Shown: positions 35,350-44,995, numbered from the stretch's first letter. The stretch is DNA of 64,000 nucleotides from Couchioplanes caeruleus (GCF_003751945.1 NZ_RJKL01000001.1:1488001-1552000), one strand, 5' to 3'. The notes: generated by a model not told the origin, from the sequence alone. Made by a program: numbers and translations.

Positions 35350-36360
35350 GTGTCTCTGGTCCGTTCCGCCGGTTTGCAGAAGTTCCGGCAGGTTGTCGAG
35401 TCTCTCGGCGGTGACGCCGTCGGCTGCGCGCGGCGGGTGGGACTGCCGGTGGAGGCGCTGGACACCGACGAATTGCTGGTCGAGGACTCGAAGCTGGCGG
35501 CGGTGCTCGAGGTGGCGGCGGCCGACCTCGGTTGTCCCGATCTCGGGCTGCGGGTGGGTCAGGCTCAGGATCTGGGCCTGCTGGGACCGCTGGCGGTCGC
35601 GATCCAGCATTCGCCGTCGGTGGCCGATGCCCTGGAGTGCACGTCGCGCTACATGTTCGTGCACGCCCGCGACCAGAGTGTCTCGCTGGGCGAGGACCCG
35701 GACGGGGACCGCGGTGTGGTCGCCCTCCGCTATGCGTTCCCAGGGGTACGGCCGCTACCGCAGGCGACGGACATGACGGTGCTGTTCCTGCACCGTACGG
35801 TGCTGTTCCTCGCCGGCGGCCAGTACGGACTGAAGTCGGTCGACCTGCCGCACGATCCGATCGCGCCCCGCCAGCGGTACGAGGAGGCGTTCGGCGCGCG
35901 CGTGCGGTTCGGTCGTTCCGCGGCGGTGCTGCGGCTGCCGTCCAGCCTGCTGTCGCGCACCTTGGAGGGTGTCGATGCGACCGTACGCGGGCTGGCCCTG
36001 GCCTTCCTGTCGCGGCAGTCCCCCGAAGCGGGCAAGGCCGTGACGTCGCAGGTGCACGCGCTCCTCGATCAGTCGCTGGGCACGGGGTCGACCGAGCTCG
36101 CCGACGTCGCCCGGGTGCTGGCGGTGCATCCTCGGACGCTGCAGCGGCAGCTCGCCGCGGAGGGTACGTCGTTCGGCTCCGTCCTCGACTCGGTGCGCCG
36201 GGCGCGGGCGCGCTCGTACCTCACCACCACGACCATGCCCTTCGCCCAGGTCAGCAACCTGGTGGGCTTCGCCGAGCAGGCGGTGCTGACCCGGTGCGCG
36301 AGGCGGTGGTGGGGACGTACGCCCTCACAACTTCGGCGTGAGGTCCGGAACCGCGACTGA
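35350..36360 (+). CDS. AraC-family regulator (arabinose-binding-domain type)
   Basis: A 336-residue regulator. The N-terminal ~190 residues match the PF12625-type ligand domain (starts with GLQKFRQVVESLGGDAVGC, includes FGPLA-like GLLGPLAVAIQHSPS), as in OruR/VirS-type regulators. The C-terminal helix-turn-helix pair is in DVARVLAVHPRTLQRQLAAE and VSNLVGFAEQAVLTRCARRW. The GTG start gives a typical length. It is immediately upstream of the acyl-CoA operon in the same direction, and is the best candidate for its activator. Confidence 0.88.
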   Translation: MSLVRSAGLQKFRQVVESLGGDAVGCARRVGLPVEALDTDELLVEDSKLAAVLEVAAADLGCPDLGLRVGQAQDLGLLGPLAVAIQHSPSVADALECTSRYMFVHARDQSVSLGEDPDGDRGVVALRYAFPGVRPLPQATDMTVLFLHRTVLFLAGGQYGLKSVDLPHDPIAPRQRYEEAFGARVRFGRSAAVLRLPSSLLSRTLEGVDATVRGLALAFLSRQSPEAGKAVTSQVHALLDQSLGTGSTELADVARVLAVHPRTLQRQLAAEGTSFGSVLDSVRRARARSYLTTTTMPFAQVSNLVGFAEQAVLTRCARRWWGRTPSQLRREVRNRD

Positions 36361-36431
36361 CCTGTCGCCTTGGATCAAATCATTGTCGCGCACGATCAAT
36401 TATTCGCCGGATGGTTGCCTACGCTGAGGGC

Positions 36432-37697
36432 ATGGATTTCACCCCCTCCCCCCGTGCCGCCGAGCTGACGGAGGCCGTCCGCGCCTTCGTCGAGAACGAG
36501 GTGGCCCCGGTCGAGCGCCACCTGCACGCCCGGGAGAGCGAGGCGCGCCGCAACGGCGGAGGCGCCGACCTGTGGCGCGTGTCCGACGAGGTACGCGACC
36601 TGCAGCGCAAGGCACGCGCCCAGGGTTTGTGGAACCTGTTCCTGCCGGCGGGACACGAGGGCCCGTACGCCGAGCGGTTCGGCACCCGCGGCGGTGCGGG
36701 TCTCACCAATGTGGACTATGCGCCGATCGCCGAGGCGACGGGCTGGTCGCCGCTCGCCCCCTACGTGTTCAACTGCAACGCGCCGGACACCGGCAACGCC
36801 GAGCTGCTGCTGCGCTACGGCTCGCCGGAGCAGCGCGAGCGGTGGCTCGATCCCCTGCTCGACGGGCGGATCCGGTCGGCTTTCGCGATGACCGAGCCCG
36901 CGGTGGCGTCCTCGGACGCCACGAACATGCAGTTGACCGCCGTGGTCGACGGGGACGAGGTGGTGCTCGACGGCCGCAAGTGGTGGACGACCGGCATCGG
37001 TCACCCGGACTGCGCCGTCCTGATCGTCATGGGTCTCAGCGATCCGGACGCCCCCAAGCACGCCCGGCACTCGATGGTGCTCGTCCCCCTCGACACACCC
37101 GGCGTGAAGGTCGAGCGGATGCTCGACACCATGGGCTTCCTGGACGAGCCGTTCGGCCACGGCGAGGTGTCGTTCACCGACGTCCGGGTTCCCGCCACCC
37201 ACGTCATCGCCGGTCCCGGCCGGGCGTTCGAGCTCGCGCAGGGCCGGCTCGGCCCGGGCCGGGTGCACCACGCGATGCGCATGATCGGCCTGGCCGAGCG
37301 GGCGCTGCACCTCGCGTGCGAGCGCGGCCTGTCGCGCCAGGCCTTCGGCAAGCCGCTGGTGGACCTCGGCGGCAACAGGGAACGCATCGCGGAAGCTCGC
37401 ATCGCCATCGACTCCGCGCGGCTGCTGATCCTGCACGCCGCCTGGAAACTCGACCGGTACGGCCCGACGGGCGCCTTCAGCGAGGTCAGCGCCATCAAGG
37501 TCGCCGCACCGAACGTGGCCCAGCGGGTCGTCGACTTCGCCATGCAGATCCACGGCGGCGCCGGGCTGTCCAGCGACTTCCCCCTGGCCGGGGCGTGGAC
37601 CGCGGCCCGCGCGGTGCGCCTGGCCGACGGCCCGGACGAGGTGCACAAGGGCGTGGTCGCCCGCGTGGAGCTCGGAAAGCACGGAGCGGTCCGATGA
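36432..37697 (+). CDS. Acyl-CoA dehydrogenase family protein
   Basis: A 421-residue flavoprotein. It has the flavin/substrate segments FAMTEPAVASSDATNMQL and WWTTGIGHPDCAV, the RQAFGKPL motif (about 311) and the C-terminal MQIHGGAGLSSDFPLAGAW. This arrangement is nearest to the ACAD10/11-like group rather than to classical beta-oxidation dehydrogenases. ATG 36432 follows GAGGGC. It heads a five-gene unit with stop-start overlaps; the kinase gene three positions on suggests that this enzyme may remove phosphate from a 4-phosphoacyl-CoA, as LvaC and ACAD11 do (inference). Confidence 0.88.
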   Translation: MDFTPSPRAAELTEAVRAFVENEVAPVERHLHARESEARRNGGGADLWRVSDEVRDLQRKARAQGLWNLFLPAGHEGPYAERFGTRGGAGLTNVDYAPIAEATGWSPLAPYVFNCNAPDTGNAELLLRYGSPEQRERWLDPLLDGRIRSAFAMTEPAVASSDATNMQLTAVVDGDEVVLDGRKWWTTGIGHPDCAVLIVMGLSDPDAPKHARHSMVLVPLDTPGVKVERMLDTMGFLDEPFGHGEVSFTDVRVPATHVIAGPGRAFELAQGRLGPGRVHHAMRMIGLAERALHLACERGLSRQAFGKPLVDLGGNRERIAEARIAIDSARLLILHAAWKLDRYGPTGAFSEVSAIKVAAPNVAQRVVDFAMQIHGGAGLSSDFPLAGAWTAARAVRLADGPDEVHKGVVARVELGKHGAVR

Positions 37698-38506
37698 GCG
37701 GGCGTCGCGTCCTGGTCACCGGCGGCGCCTCCGGCCTGGGCCGGGCGCTCGCCGAACGGCTCACGGCCCGCGGGGAGCGGGTGCTCGTCACCGACCTGGC
37801 GCCGGACCGGGAGGTGCCCGCGGGCGCGCTCTACCAGCGCCTGAACATCACCTCCGGCGACGACTGGGCGGCCACGCTGGACCGGGTCGAGCGCGACCTC
37901 GGCGGCCTGGACCTGCTCGTCAACAACGCCGGCATCGCCGCCGGCGGGCGGGTCGACCGGCTCGACGACGCGCACTGGCGACGGGTCCTCGAGATCAACG
38001 TCCTGGGGACGGTCAACGGCTGCCGCACCTTCGCACCGATGTTCAAGGCACAGAAGCGCGGCCACATCGTCAACGTCGCGTCGATCGCCGGGCTCACTCA
38101 CCCCGCCGCGATGAGCTCGTACGACGCCAGCAAGGCGGCCGTCGTCGCGCTGTCGGAAGGCCTGCGCCACGAGCTGCGCCCGTGGGGTGTCGACGTCAGT
38201 GTCGTCTGCCCGTCGTTCTTCCGTACCAATCTGGCCGCTTCCCTCGGCGGCGACGACCCGCTGATGGAGCGGATCGCCGCCCGGCTGATCGCCCGCGCGC
38301 CGCTCGACGCCACCGAGATGGCCGCCCGGGTCCTGCGTGGCGTCGACGCCGGGCGCTTCCTGGTCCTGCCGGACCGGCCGGCCCGGCGGGCGTTCTGGAC
38401 CAAGCGCCTGGCGCGTCCGCTCTACGACCGCCGGATGATCGCCGCCGGCGCCCGGATCCGCGAGATCGAGCTCCGCGAGGACGCCGCCGTCCAGGAGGCG
38501 CCGTGA
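37694..38506 (+). CDS. Short-chain dehydrogenase/reductase
   Basis: A 270-residue classical SDR. NAD(P) motif TGGASGLG (9-16), NNAG (about 76), Ser in NVASIAGLTH and the catalytic SSYDASKAAV (Tyr-x3-Lys). The C-terminal tail after the core carries basic residues and resembles SDRs found next to acyl-CoA dehydrogenases. ATGA overlap with the upstream gene. It likely oxidises a hydroxyacyl-CoA or reduces an oxoacyl-CoA in the same pathway. Confidence 0.9.
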   Translation: MSGRRVLVTGGASGLGRALAERLTARGERVLVTDLAPDREVPAGALYQRLNITSGDDWAATLDRVERDLGGLDLLVNNAGIAAGGRVDRLDDAHWRRVLEINVLGTVNGCRTFAPMFKAQKRGHIVNVASIAGLTHPAAMSSYDASKAAVVALSEGLRHELRPWGVDVSVVCPSFFRTNLAASLGGDDPLMERIAARLIARAPLDATEMAARVLRGVDAGRFLVLPDRPARRAFWTKRLARPLYDRRMIAAGARIREIELREDAAVQEAP

Positions 38507-39249
38507 CCGGCGGCGTCGTCCTGATCACCGGCGCGAGCTCCGGCCTCGGCGCCGAGATGGCCCGCCAGTTCGCCGCTCTCGGCTACGACCTGGCGCTGTG
38601 CGCGCGGCGCACGGACCGGCTCGACGTGCTCGCCGACCGGATCCGCACCGAGACCGGACGGCGGGTGGAGACGGCCGCACTGGACGTCACCGACGCCGAG
38701 GCGGTCACCAAGGTCTTCCACACCTTCGCCGCCACGTTCGGCAGGCTCGATCGCGTCATCGTGAACGCCGGCATCGGCAAGGGCGCCCCCCTGGGCACCG
38801 GACGGCCCGACGCGAACCTCGCCACGGCGATGACCAACTTCGTCGGCGCCCTGTCGCAGTGCGAGGCCGCCCTGGAGATCTTCCGCGACCACGGGCGCGG
38901 CCACCTCGTCCTCATCTCCTCCATGTCGGCGCTGCGTGGCATGCGCCGCTCGATGACCACGTACGCCGCGACGAAGGCGGGCGTGGCCGCGATCGCCGAG
39001 GGCCTGCGCTCCGAGCGCATCACGGGCCTCGACGTGTCGGTGATCTATCCGGGCTACATCCGCTCGGAGATGAACGCCCACGTCGAGCAGAAGACCCGCT
39101 TCATGGTCGACACCGAGACCGGTGTGCGCGCCATGGTCCGCGCCATCGAGAAGCGGCGCACCAGGGCGTACGTGCCGCAGTGGCCCTGGGTGCCCCTGGC
39201 CGCCGCCATGAAGGTGCTGCCCCTGCGGATCGTCCGGAAGCTCACATGA
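38503..39249 (+). CDS. Short-chain dehydrogenase/reductase
   Basis: A 248-residue SDR with NADP motif TGASSGLG (9-16), VNAG (about 88), catalytic Ser in LISSMSALRGM and MTTYAATKAGVAAIAEG (Tyr-x3-Lys). The NNAG motif is varied to VNAG. GTG start overlaps the upstream stop as GTGA; its own stop overlaps the kinase ATG. The C-terminus is amphipathic with hydrophobic residues (WPWVPLAAAMKVLPLRI), suggesting membrane association. Confidence 0.9.
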   Translation: MTGGVVLITGASSGLGAEMARQFAALGYDLALCARRTDRLDVLADRIRTETGRRVETAALDVTDAEAVTKVFHTFAATFGRLDRVIVNAGIGKGAPLGTGRPDANLATAMTNFVGALSQCEAALEIFRDHGRGHLVLISSMSALRGMRRSMTTYAATKAGVAAIAEGLRSERITGLDVSVIYPGYIRSEMNAHVEQKTRFMVDTETGVRAMVRAIEKRRTRAYVPQWPWVPLAAAMKVLPLRIVRKLT

Positions 39250-40394
39250 GCGACCGGGAGGTTCGCGACGAGGACGCCTTCGACACCCGCGCCATGGCCG
39301 CCTGGCTGGCCGCGAACGCCACCGCCGCCGGGATCGACCTCACCGCGGTTCCCGAGGTGCGCCAGTTCTCCGGCGGCGTGTCGAACCTGACCTACCTGCT
39401 GCGCTACCCCGGCGGCGACCTCGTCCTGCGCCGGCCCCCGAAGGGCAACCACGTCAAGGGCGCGCACGACATGGCCCGCGAGCACCGGATCCAGACCCAG
39501 CTCGCCCGGCATCTTCCCTACGTCCCCCGCACCGTGGCTCTGTGCGAGGACACCTCGGTCATCGGCACGCCCTTCTACGTCATGCAGCGGCTCGACGGTC
39601 CGATCCCGCGCAAGGAGCTTCCCGCGGGCGTACCACTAGATCGCGAGCAGACCGCCGCACTGTGCCGCAACGTCATCGACCTGCTGGCGGACCTGCACTC
39701 GGTGGACGTTGCCGCCACCGGCCTGGGCGATCTCGGCAAGGGCGGCGGTTACGTCGCCCGGCAGGTCGCCGGCTGGTCCGAGCGCTACCGCAAGGCTCGG
39801 ACCCGCAACGTCGGCAGCTTCGAGACGGTGATGCGCTGGCTGGACGAGCATCAGCCCGGGGACCGGCCGCACACACTCGTCCACAACGACTTCCGCTTCG
39901 ACAACGTGGTGCTCGATCGCGCCGATCCGACCCGCCCGATCGGCCTGCTCGACTGGGAGCTGGCCACCGTGGGCGATCCCCTCGTCGACCTCGCCAACGC
40001 GCTGGGCTACTGGGTGCAGCCCGGCGACGGGCCGATGCTGCGGCTCTTCCGCCGCCAGCCCACGCACCTGCCCGGGATGATGACCCGGGAGCAGGTCGTC
40101 GCCCACTACTGCGCCCGGACCGGTGCCACCGTCACCCACGCCGAATGGGCCTGGTACCAGGTCTTCGGCCTGTTCCGGGTCGCCGTCATCGCCCAGCAGG
40201 TGTACCAGCGGTACCTCAGCGGACAGACCACGAACAAGAAGTTCCGGCTCTTCGGGATCGCCGTCGTGGTCCTGGAACTGCGGTGCCGCCGCATCATCCG
40301 CCGCGCCCGCAAGATGTCACCGCGCACCGCCGCGACCCGCATGCACCCGTCCCACCAGGGGCGGCGTCCGACGACCGAGGAGCCCTCCAGATGA
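39246..40394 (+). CDS. APH-type phosphotransferase (ACAD10/11- or LvaA-like kinase)
   Basis: A 382-residue kinase-fold protein. ATP-binding segment RQFSGGVSNLTYLLRY (39-54), LVLRRPPKG with the Lys/Arg-rich strand, catalytic loop HNDFRFDNVVLD (about 213-224) and metal motif LDWELATVGDPLVDLAN (about 234-250). Members next to acyl-CoA dehydrogenases phosphorylate 4-hydroxyacyl-CoA. Here it lies in the same overlapping operon as an acyl-CoA dehydrogenase and two SDRs, which supports that role over antibiotic resistance. The last ~30 residues are basic and variable. Confidence 0.87.
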   Translation: MSDREVRDEDAFDTRAMAAWLAANATAAGIDLTAVPEVRQFSGGVSNLTYLLRYPGGDLVLRRPPKGNHVKGAHDMAREHRIQTQLARHLPYVPRTVALCEDTSVIGTPFYVMQRLDGPIPRKELPAGVPLDREQTAALCRNVIDLLADLHSVDVAATGLGDLGKGGGYVARQVAGWSERYRKARTRNVGSFETVMRWLDEHQPGDRPHTLVHNDFRFDNVVLDRADPTRPIGLLDWELATVGDPLVDLANALGYWVQPGDGPMLRLFRRQPTHLPGMMTREQVVAHYCARTGATVTHAEWAWYQVFGLFRVAVIAQQVYQRYLSGQTTNKKFRLFGIAVVVLELRCRRIIRRARKMSPRTAATRMHPSHQGRRPTTEEPSR

Positions 40395-41404
40395 GCCGCA
40401 TCAACAGTCAGTACCGGCTGGCAGCACGCCCGATCGGGTTGCCGAAGCCGACCGACTGGGAGTACGTCGAGGAACCGGCCGCCGAGCCGGGCGAGGGCGA
40501 ACTGCTGATCCAGACGATCTACCTGTCCCTGGACCCGGCCATGCGCGGCTGGATGAACGAGGGCAAGTCCTACATCCCTCCGGTCCGGATCGGCGAGGTC
40601 ATGCGCGCCGGCGGTGTGGGCCGGGTCGTCGCCTCCCGCCATCCCCGCTTCGCCGTCGGCGACCACGTCTCGGGCGCCCTCGGCGTGCAGGAGTACTGCC
40701 TGTCGGACGGCCGGGGCCTGACCAAGGTCGACCCGACGCTGGCGCCCCTGCCGGTGTACCTCGGTGTGCTGGGCATGCCGGGCATGACCGCCTACTTCGG
40801 ACTGCTCGACATCGGCCTCCCGCAGCCCGGACAGACCGTCGTGGTGTCCGGCGCGGCCGGGGCGGTGGGCAGCGTGGTCGGGCAGATCGCCAAGCTCAAG
40901 GGATGCCGGGTGATCGGCATCGCCGGCGGCGAGCGCAAGTGCCGCCTGGTGGTGGAGGAGTTCGGCTTCGACGCCTGCATCGACTACAAGTCCGCCGACG
41001 TACGCACGGCGCTGCGCGAGGCGGCACCGGACGGGGTGGACGTCTACTTCGACAACGTCGGCGGCGACATCCTCGACGCGGTCCTGACCCGGCTTGCCCG
41101 GGGCGCCCGCATCGTCATCTGCGGCGCGATCTCCCAGTACAACGCGACGGAGCCGGTCAAGGGCCCGGCCAACTACATGTCCCTGCTCATCAACCGGGCG
41201 TCGATGACCGGCATGGTGGTCTTCGACTACGCCGACCGGTACGCCGAGGCCGCCGCCGAGATGTCCGGGTGGCTGGCCGCCGGAGAACTGCGGTCGCTGG
41301 AGGACGTGGTGGACGGCGGCGTGAAGGCCTTCCCCGAGACCCTGCTGCGGCTGTTCCACGGCGAAAACACGGGCAAGCTCGTGCTCAAGGTGACAGATGA
41401 GTGA
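40391..41404 (+). CDS. NADP-dependent medium-chain reductase (MDR), zinc-free
   Basis: A 337-residue MDR enzyme of the prostaglandin-reductase/CurA group: YLSLDPAMRGWMNE near residue 46, LGMPGMTAYFGL (about 131), NADP motif SGAAGAVGSVVGQIAK (about 153-168) and YFDNVGGDILDAVL (about 218). No zinc-binding Cys cluster. Such enzymes reduce the C=C bond of alpha,beta-unsaturated carbonyls, fitting removal of a 2-enoyl intermediate. ATGA overlap with the kinase; last gene of the operon. Confidence 0.92.
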   Translation: MSRINSQYRLAARPIGLPKPTDWEYVEEPAAEPGEGELLIQTIYLSLDPAMRGWMNEGKSYIPPVRIGEVMRAGGVGRVVASRHPRFAVGDHVSGALGVQEYCLSDGRGLTKVDPTLAPLPVYLGVLGMPGMTAYFGLLDIGLPQPGQTVVVSGAAGAVGSVVGQIAKLKGCRVIGIAGGERKCRLVVEEFGFDACIDYKSADVRTALREAAPDGVDVYFDNVGGDILDAVLTRLARGARIVICGAISQYNATEPVKGPANYMSLLINRASMTGMVVFDYADRYAEAAAEMSGWLAAGELRSLEDVVDGGVKAFPETLLRLFHGENTGKLVLKVTDE

Positions 41405-41459
41405 ACTTCCGGGCGAATCCGGGCAAGTCTGACACGCGACGGTCCTGAGCGCCGCAAGG

Positions 41460-43451
41460 ATGGCCGTCGTGGTGTTGACGAACGGTGGCCGCCCCGAGAC
41501 GGTCGATGAGTTCAGCGACTGGAACGTCCGGGAACTGGCACGAGAGCGGATCAGCCGGCGCTCCGTCCTGAAGGCTGTCATGGCGGGCGCCGGCGGTTAC
41601 GCCTTCGCGCAGTTCCAGCTCGCTGAGGCCGCCTTCGCCGCCGGTGGCGGCAAGGCTGGCCGGGCCGGGGTGGTGGTGTCCGGCCGCCACCTGTCGTTCG
41701 TGCCCACCGCCGACGGCGTGCTGCAGCCCGCGATGGCGGTGACGGCCCAACTGGTGAGCAAGACCGGCAACCTGCCGGCCAAGCTGCGGGCGTTCATCGA
41801 CGTCGGCGCGGCACCAGGGCAGTACGGCACCCGGGTCGAGGCGGGCATCAGGCATCTCGTCGGCCGGTACGCGATCCCCGGCGGCCCGATCGGCAGCCAG
41901 TTCTACCTCAAGGCGACCGTCGGCGGACTGCGCCCGGACACGGTGTACCACTACCGGGTCCGACTTTCCGACGGCACCGTCAGCGGCGACGCGCATTTCA
42001 CCACCGCGCCGGCGGGCGGCTCCGCGGTGCCGGCCCCGTTCACCTTCACCGCCTTCGCCGACGTCGGCACCAACACCGCCCCCACCGATCCCCGCTACGC
42101 CTGGGGCCAGAATCCCTCGTCCGTCACCGCCGCCGGCGGCACCTGGCCGGCGGGCGTCTTCGACGACAACTCGTACCTGGCGGACGATCCGGTCGCCGGG
42201 CCACAGGGCACCGACCAGCGTCCCGCGCTGACCCAGACCCTGCTCATGGCCACGCAACGGCCCGTCTTCACGTTGCTGGCCGGCGACATCTGTTACGCCA
42301 ACCCGTCCGGCTCGGGCCTGCCCGCGGACGACACGACGGCGCTCACCCGCAAACCGCCGAAGGGCAAGAACCTCTACAACCCGTACGTCTGGGACGTCTT
42401 CCTCAACCAGATCGAGCCGCTGGCCGCCCGCACGCCGTGGATGTTCGCCACCGGCAACCACGACATGGAACCGCTCTACGGCGACACCAAGTTCCTCGGC
42501 GACAGCCCCACCCACGGATACGGTGGCCTCGTCGAGCGCCTGGACCTCCCGGCCAACGGCCCGAAGACCTGCCCCTCGGTGTACCGGTTCGTCTACGCCA
42601 ACGTCGGCATGATCTCCATCGATGCCAACGACCTGTCCGCCGAGCTGCAGACCAACACCGGCTACTCCGGCGGCGCCCAGGTGAGCTGGCTCAAGCGCAC
42701 GCTGCGGGAATGGCGCACCCGGGGCGAACGGGCGAAGGACATCGACTTCATCGTCGCGTTCATGCACCACTGCGCGTACTCGACGACGAACAACCATGCC
42801 TCCGACGGCGGGGTGCGCGACGCGCTCGACCCGCTGTTCAGCAAGTATCAGGTCGACCTGGTCGTCCAGGGCCACAACCACCTGCTGGAACGCACCGATC
42901 CGATCCGGTACGGCAAGCGGACGCGCTCCGCGCCCGACGGCTCGACGATCGACCCGGCCAAAGACGGCGTCACGTACATCTGCGTCGGGTCCGGCGGCCG
43001 CCCGCGGTACCCGTTCCGCCAGGCGCCGGGTCCCGCCGCGCCGCCTCCCCCCGGCGTCACGCCGACCGGAGCGCAGAAGCTCGCCGCCGGTCAGCGCTAC
43101 CGCGGCTATCGGCCGCCCGGCGGTCCCAACACCGGCGAGAACAACACCGAGAACATCGTCAACAGCTACTTCTGGTCGAAGGAGAAGACCGCGGTCAAGC
43201 CGGCCGGTCATCCGGCGGGCAGCCGGGTCCCCGAGGTGGTCGACTGGTCGCAGGTGCGCTACGACGACTATGCGTTCATCGCTGTCGACGTCGTGCCCGC
43301 CGCCCGGGGAGCGCGCACCACCTTGACGGTGCGCAGCCTCGCCGACGCACTGCCGGGCACCAGGAAGCCCTACACCGAGATCGACCGGATCACCCTGGCG
43401 CGCACCGCCGGCCGCGGTGCCATCACGCCGGACGAGCGACGAGAGACCTGA
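41460..43451 (+). CDS. Tat-exported metallophosphoesterase (purple acid phosphatase-like)
   Basis: A 663-residue enzyme. SRRSVLK at residues 32-38 is a twin-arginine signal, so it is exported folded with its metals. An Ig-like domain with LKATVGGLRPDTVYHYRVRL precedes the phosphatase core: FADVG, LLAGDICY, TGNHD, MHHCAY and GHNHLLERTD supply the metal ligands of the family. A Pro/Gly-rich loop (PGPAAPPPPGVTPTG) interrupts the C-terminal part. ATG 41460 is used; GTGs at 41469 or 41472 would still retain the Tat signal. Probably a phosphate-scavenging esterase on the cell surface. Confidence 0.88.
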   Translation: MAVVVLTNGGRPETVDEFSDWNVRELARERISRRSVLKAVMAGAGGYAFAQFQLAEAAFAAGGGKAGRAGVVVSGRHLSFVPTADGVLQPAMAVTAQLVSKTGNLPAKLRAFIDVGAAPGQYGTRVEAGIRHLVGRYAIPGGPIGSQFYLKATVGGLRPDTVYHYRVRLSDGTVSGDAHFTTAPAGGSAVPAPFTFTAFADVGTNTAPTDPRYAWGQNPSSVTAAGGTWPAGVFDDNSYLADDPVAGPQGTDQRPALTQTLLMATQRPVFTLLAGDICYANPSGSGLPADDTTALTRKPPKGKNLYNPYVWDVFLNQIEPLAARTPWMFATGNHDMEPLYGDTKFLGDSPTHGYGGLVERLDLPANGPKTCPSVYRFVYANVGMISIDANDLSAELQTNTGYSGGAQVSWLKRTLREWRTRGERAKDIDFIVAFMHHCAYSTTNNHASDGGVRDALDPLFSKYQVDLVVQGHNHLLERTDPIRYGKRTRSAPDGSTIDPAKDGVTYICVGSGGRPRYPFRQAPGPAAPPPPGVTPTGAQKLAAGQRYRGYRPPGGPNTGENNTENIVNSYFWSKEKTAVKPAGHPAGSRVPEVVDWSQVRYDDYAFIAVDVVPAARGARTTLTVRSLADALPGTRKPYTEIDRITLARTAGRGAITPDERRET

Positions 43452-43538
43452 TCCCGGTACGCACTGACGCACGCAGGTATCGATGATGATCGAAGGCGGA
43501 TAGCATCGACGGATCTACGTGCGACAGTGGGAGAAGCG

Positions 43539-44936
43539 TTGAAGAAGACACCGCTCGTGCTCGTATCCGTGCTCGTCACCAGCCTCACGACCGCCCTCGC
43601 GGGTCCTGCCGCCGCCGCACCGGCCGCCGTGCCCGGCGACCTGCGGCAGATCCAGACCCGCCAGTCGCTGCTCGGCAGCCACACCTGGTACCAGCAGACC
43701 TACCGGGGAATCCCGGTCTTCGGCGGCTACTACGCCACCCACAGGACCACCGACGGCACCGTGACCACCGCCGACGGCCGCAAGACCGTCACCGGCCTGA
43801 CCGGCACCGCCGCGCGCCTCAGCGAACAACGTGCCCGGTCCACGGTGGCCGGTCGGCTCGGCAGCCAGCCCGCCCGCTCCGAACTCGTCGTCTTCCCGGG
43901 CCCGACCGCCAAGCTGGCCTGGCAGACGCTGACCCCGACCGCACGCGGCACCGTCCGGTCGCTGCTCGACGCGGGCAGCGGGACCGTACTGCTCGAGGAG
44001 AACACGGCCCGCGAGGCCAACGGCACCGGCCAGGTGTTCGACCCGAACCCGGTCGTCGCCCTGCAGGACGAGTCGCTCACCGACCAGGACGACACCGACC
44101 ACCCCGCACTGAAGGCGGCCTACCGGCGGGTCACGCTGCGCCACCTCGACCCGGACAAGGACACCTTGCAGGGCTCGTACGCGAACAACCTCAGCGAGCC
44201 GGCCGTCACCTCCGCCCCCCGCACGTACGTCTACCCGCGCTCGGATCCCGGCTTCGAACAGGTGATGACCTACTACAGCATGACCGCGGCCCAGGACTAC
44301 CTCCACCGGCTCGGGTTCATCGACGTCAACAACGAACCGCAGGACTACAGGACGACCGGCTTCACCGCGGACAACTCGTACTACGACCCGTCGGTGGACG
44401 CGATCACCCTCGGCACCGGCGGCGTCGACGACGCCGAGGACAACGAGGTGATCTGGCACGAGCTGGGCCACGCCATCCAGGACGACCAGGTGCCGGGCTT
44501 CGGCAGCACGGTCGAGGCGGGCGCGATCGGCGAGGGCTTCGGCGACTACTGGGCCGTGACGATGTCCCAGGCGACCAGCCCCGACACCGCCGTCACGCCG
44601 CTGGCCTGCGTCATGGACTGGGACGCCACGTCGTACACCGACGACGAACCGCACTGCCTGCGCCGCACCGACACCGCGAAGCTCTACCCCGGCGACCTGG
44701 TCGGCCAGGTCCACGCCGACGGCGAGATCTGGTCCCACGCCCTCTGGGACATCAACCAGGCCCTGGGCCGCACCAGGGCCAACCGGATCATCCTCGAGGC
44801 CCAGTTCCGCTTCACCCCGGACGTCACCATGCCGCAGGCGGCCGAGGCGACCGTCGCCACCGCCCGCGTCCTGCACGGACCGCGCGCCGCGGCCCAGACC
44901 CGCAAAGCCTTCCAGGCCCGCGGGATCCTCTCCTAG
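43539..44936 (+). CDS. Secreted gluzincin metallopeptidase
   Basis: A 465-residue exported protease. Signal peptide KKTPLVLVSVLVTSLTTALA, then a propeptide-like region (about 30-150) with WYQQTYRGIPVFGGYYATHR as in FTP propeptides of M4/M36 enzymes. The zinc site is WHELGHAIQDD, and the third ligand Glu lies in GAIGEGFGDYWAV about 24 residues on, typical of gluzincins. The catalytic core is short compared with thermolysin. TTG 43539 follows GGGAGAAG and starts the basic n-region; GTG 43527 is the alternative start. Likely an extracellular neutral protease. Confidence 0.85.
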   Translation: MKKTPLVLVSVLVTSLTTALAGPAAAAPAAVPGDLRQIQTRQSLLGSHTWYQQTYRGIPVFGGYYATHRTTDGTVTTADGRKTVTGLTGTAARLSEQRARSTVAGRLGSQPARSELVVFPGPTAKLAWQTLTPTARGTVRSLLDAGSGTVLLEENTAREANGTGQVFDPNPVVALQDESLTDQDDTDHPALKAAYRRVTLRHLDPDKDTLQGSYANNLSEPAVTSAPRTYVYPRSDPGFEQVMTYYSMTAAQDYLHRLGFIDVNNEPQDYRTTGFTADNSYYDPSVDAITLGTGGVDDAEDNEVIWHELGHAIQDDQVPGFGSTVEAGAIGEGFGDYWAVTMSQATSPDTAVTPLACVMDWDATSYTDDEPHCLRRTDTAKLYPGDLVGQVHADGEIWSHALWDINQALGRTRANRIILEAQFRFTPDVTMPQAAEATVATARVLHGPRAAAQTRKAFQARGILS

Positions 44937-44954
44937 GGCGCATCATCGCGTGAG

Positions 44955-44987
44955 TGCCGGCCCGCCGCCGACCGCGGTGGGCCGGCA
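44955..44987. terminator. Bidirectional hairpin terminator
   Basis: TGCCGGCCC (44955-44963) pairs with GGGCCGGCA (44979-44987), with four further inner pairs (one G-T), between the convergent peptidase and VOC genes. Confidence 0.75.
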
Positions 44988-44995
44988 GCTCGGGC

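Noticed and set aside
39246..40394. Aminoglycoside resistance kinase
   Set aside because: The fold is shared, but operon overlap with acyl-CoA dehydrogenase and SDRs and the LDWELATVGDP block point to the ACAD10/11-LvaA group.
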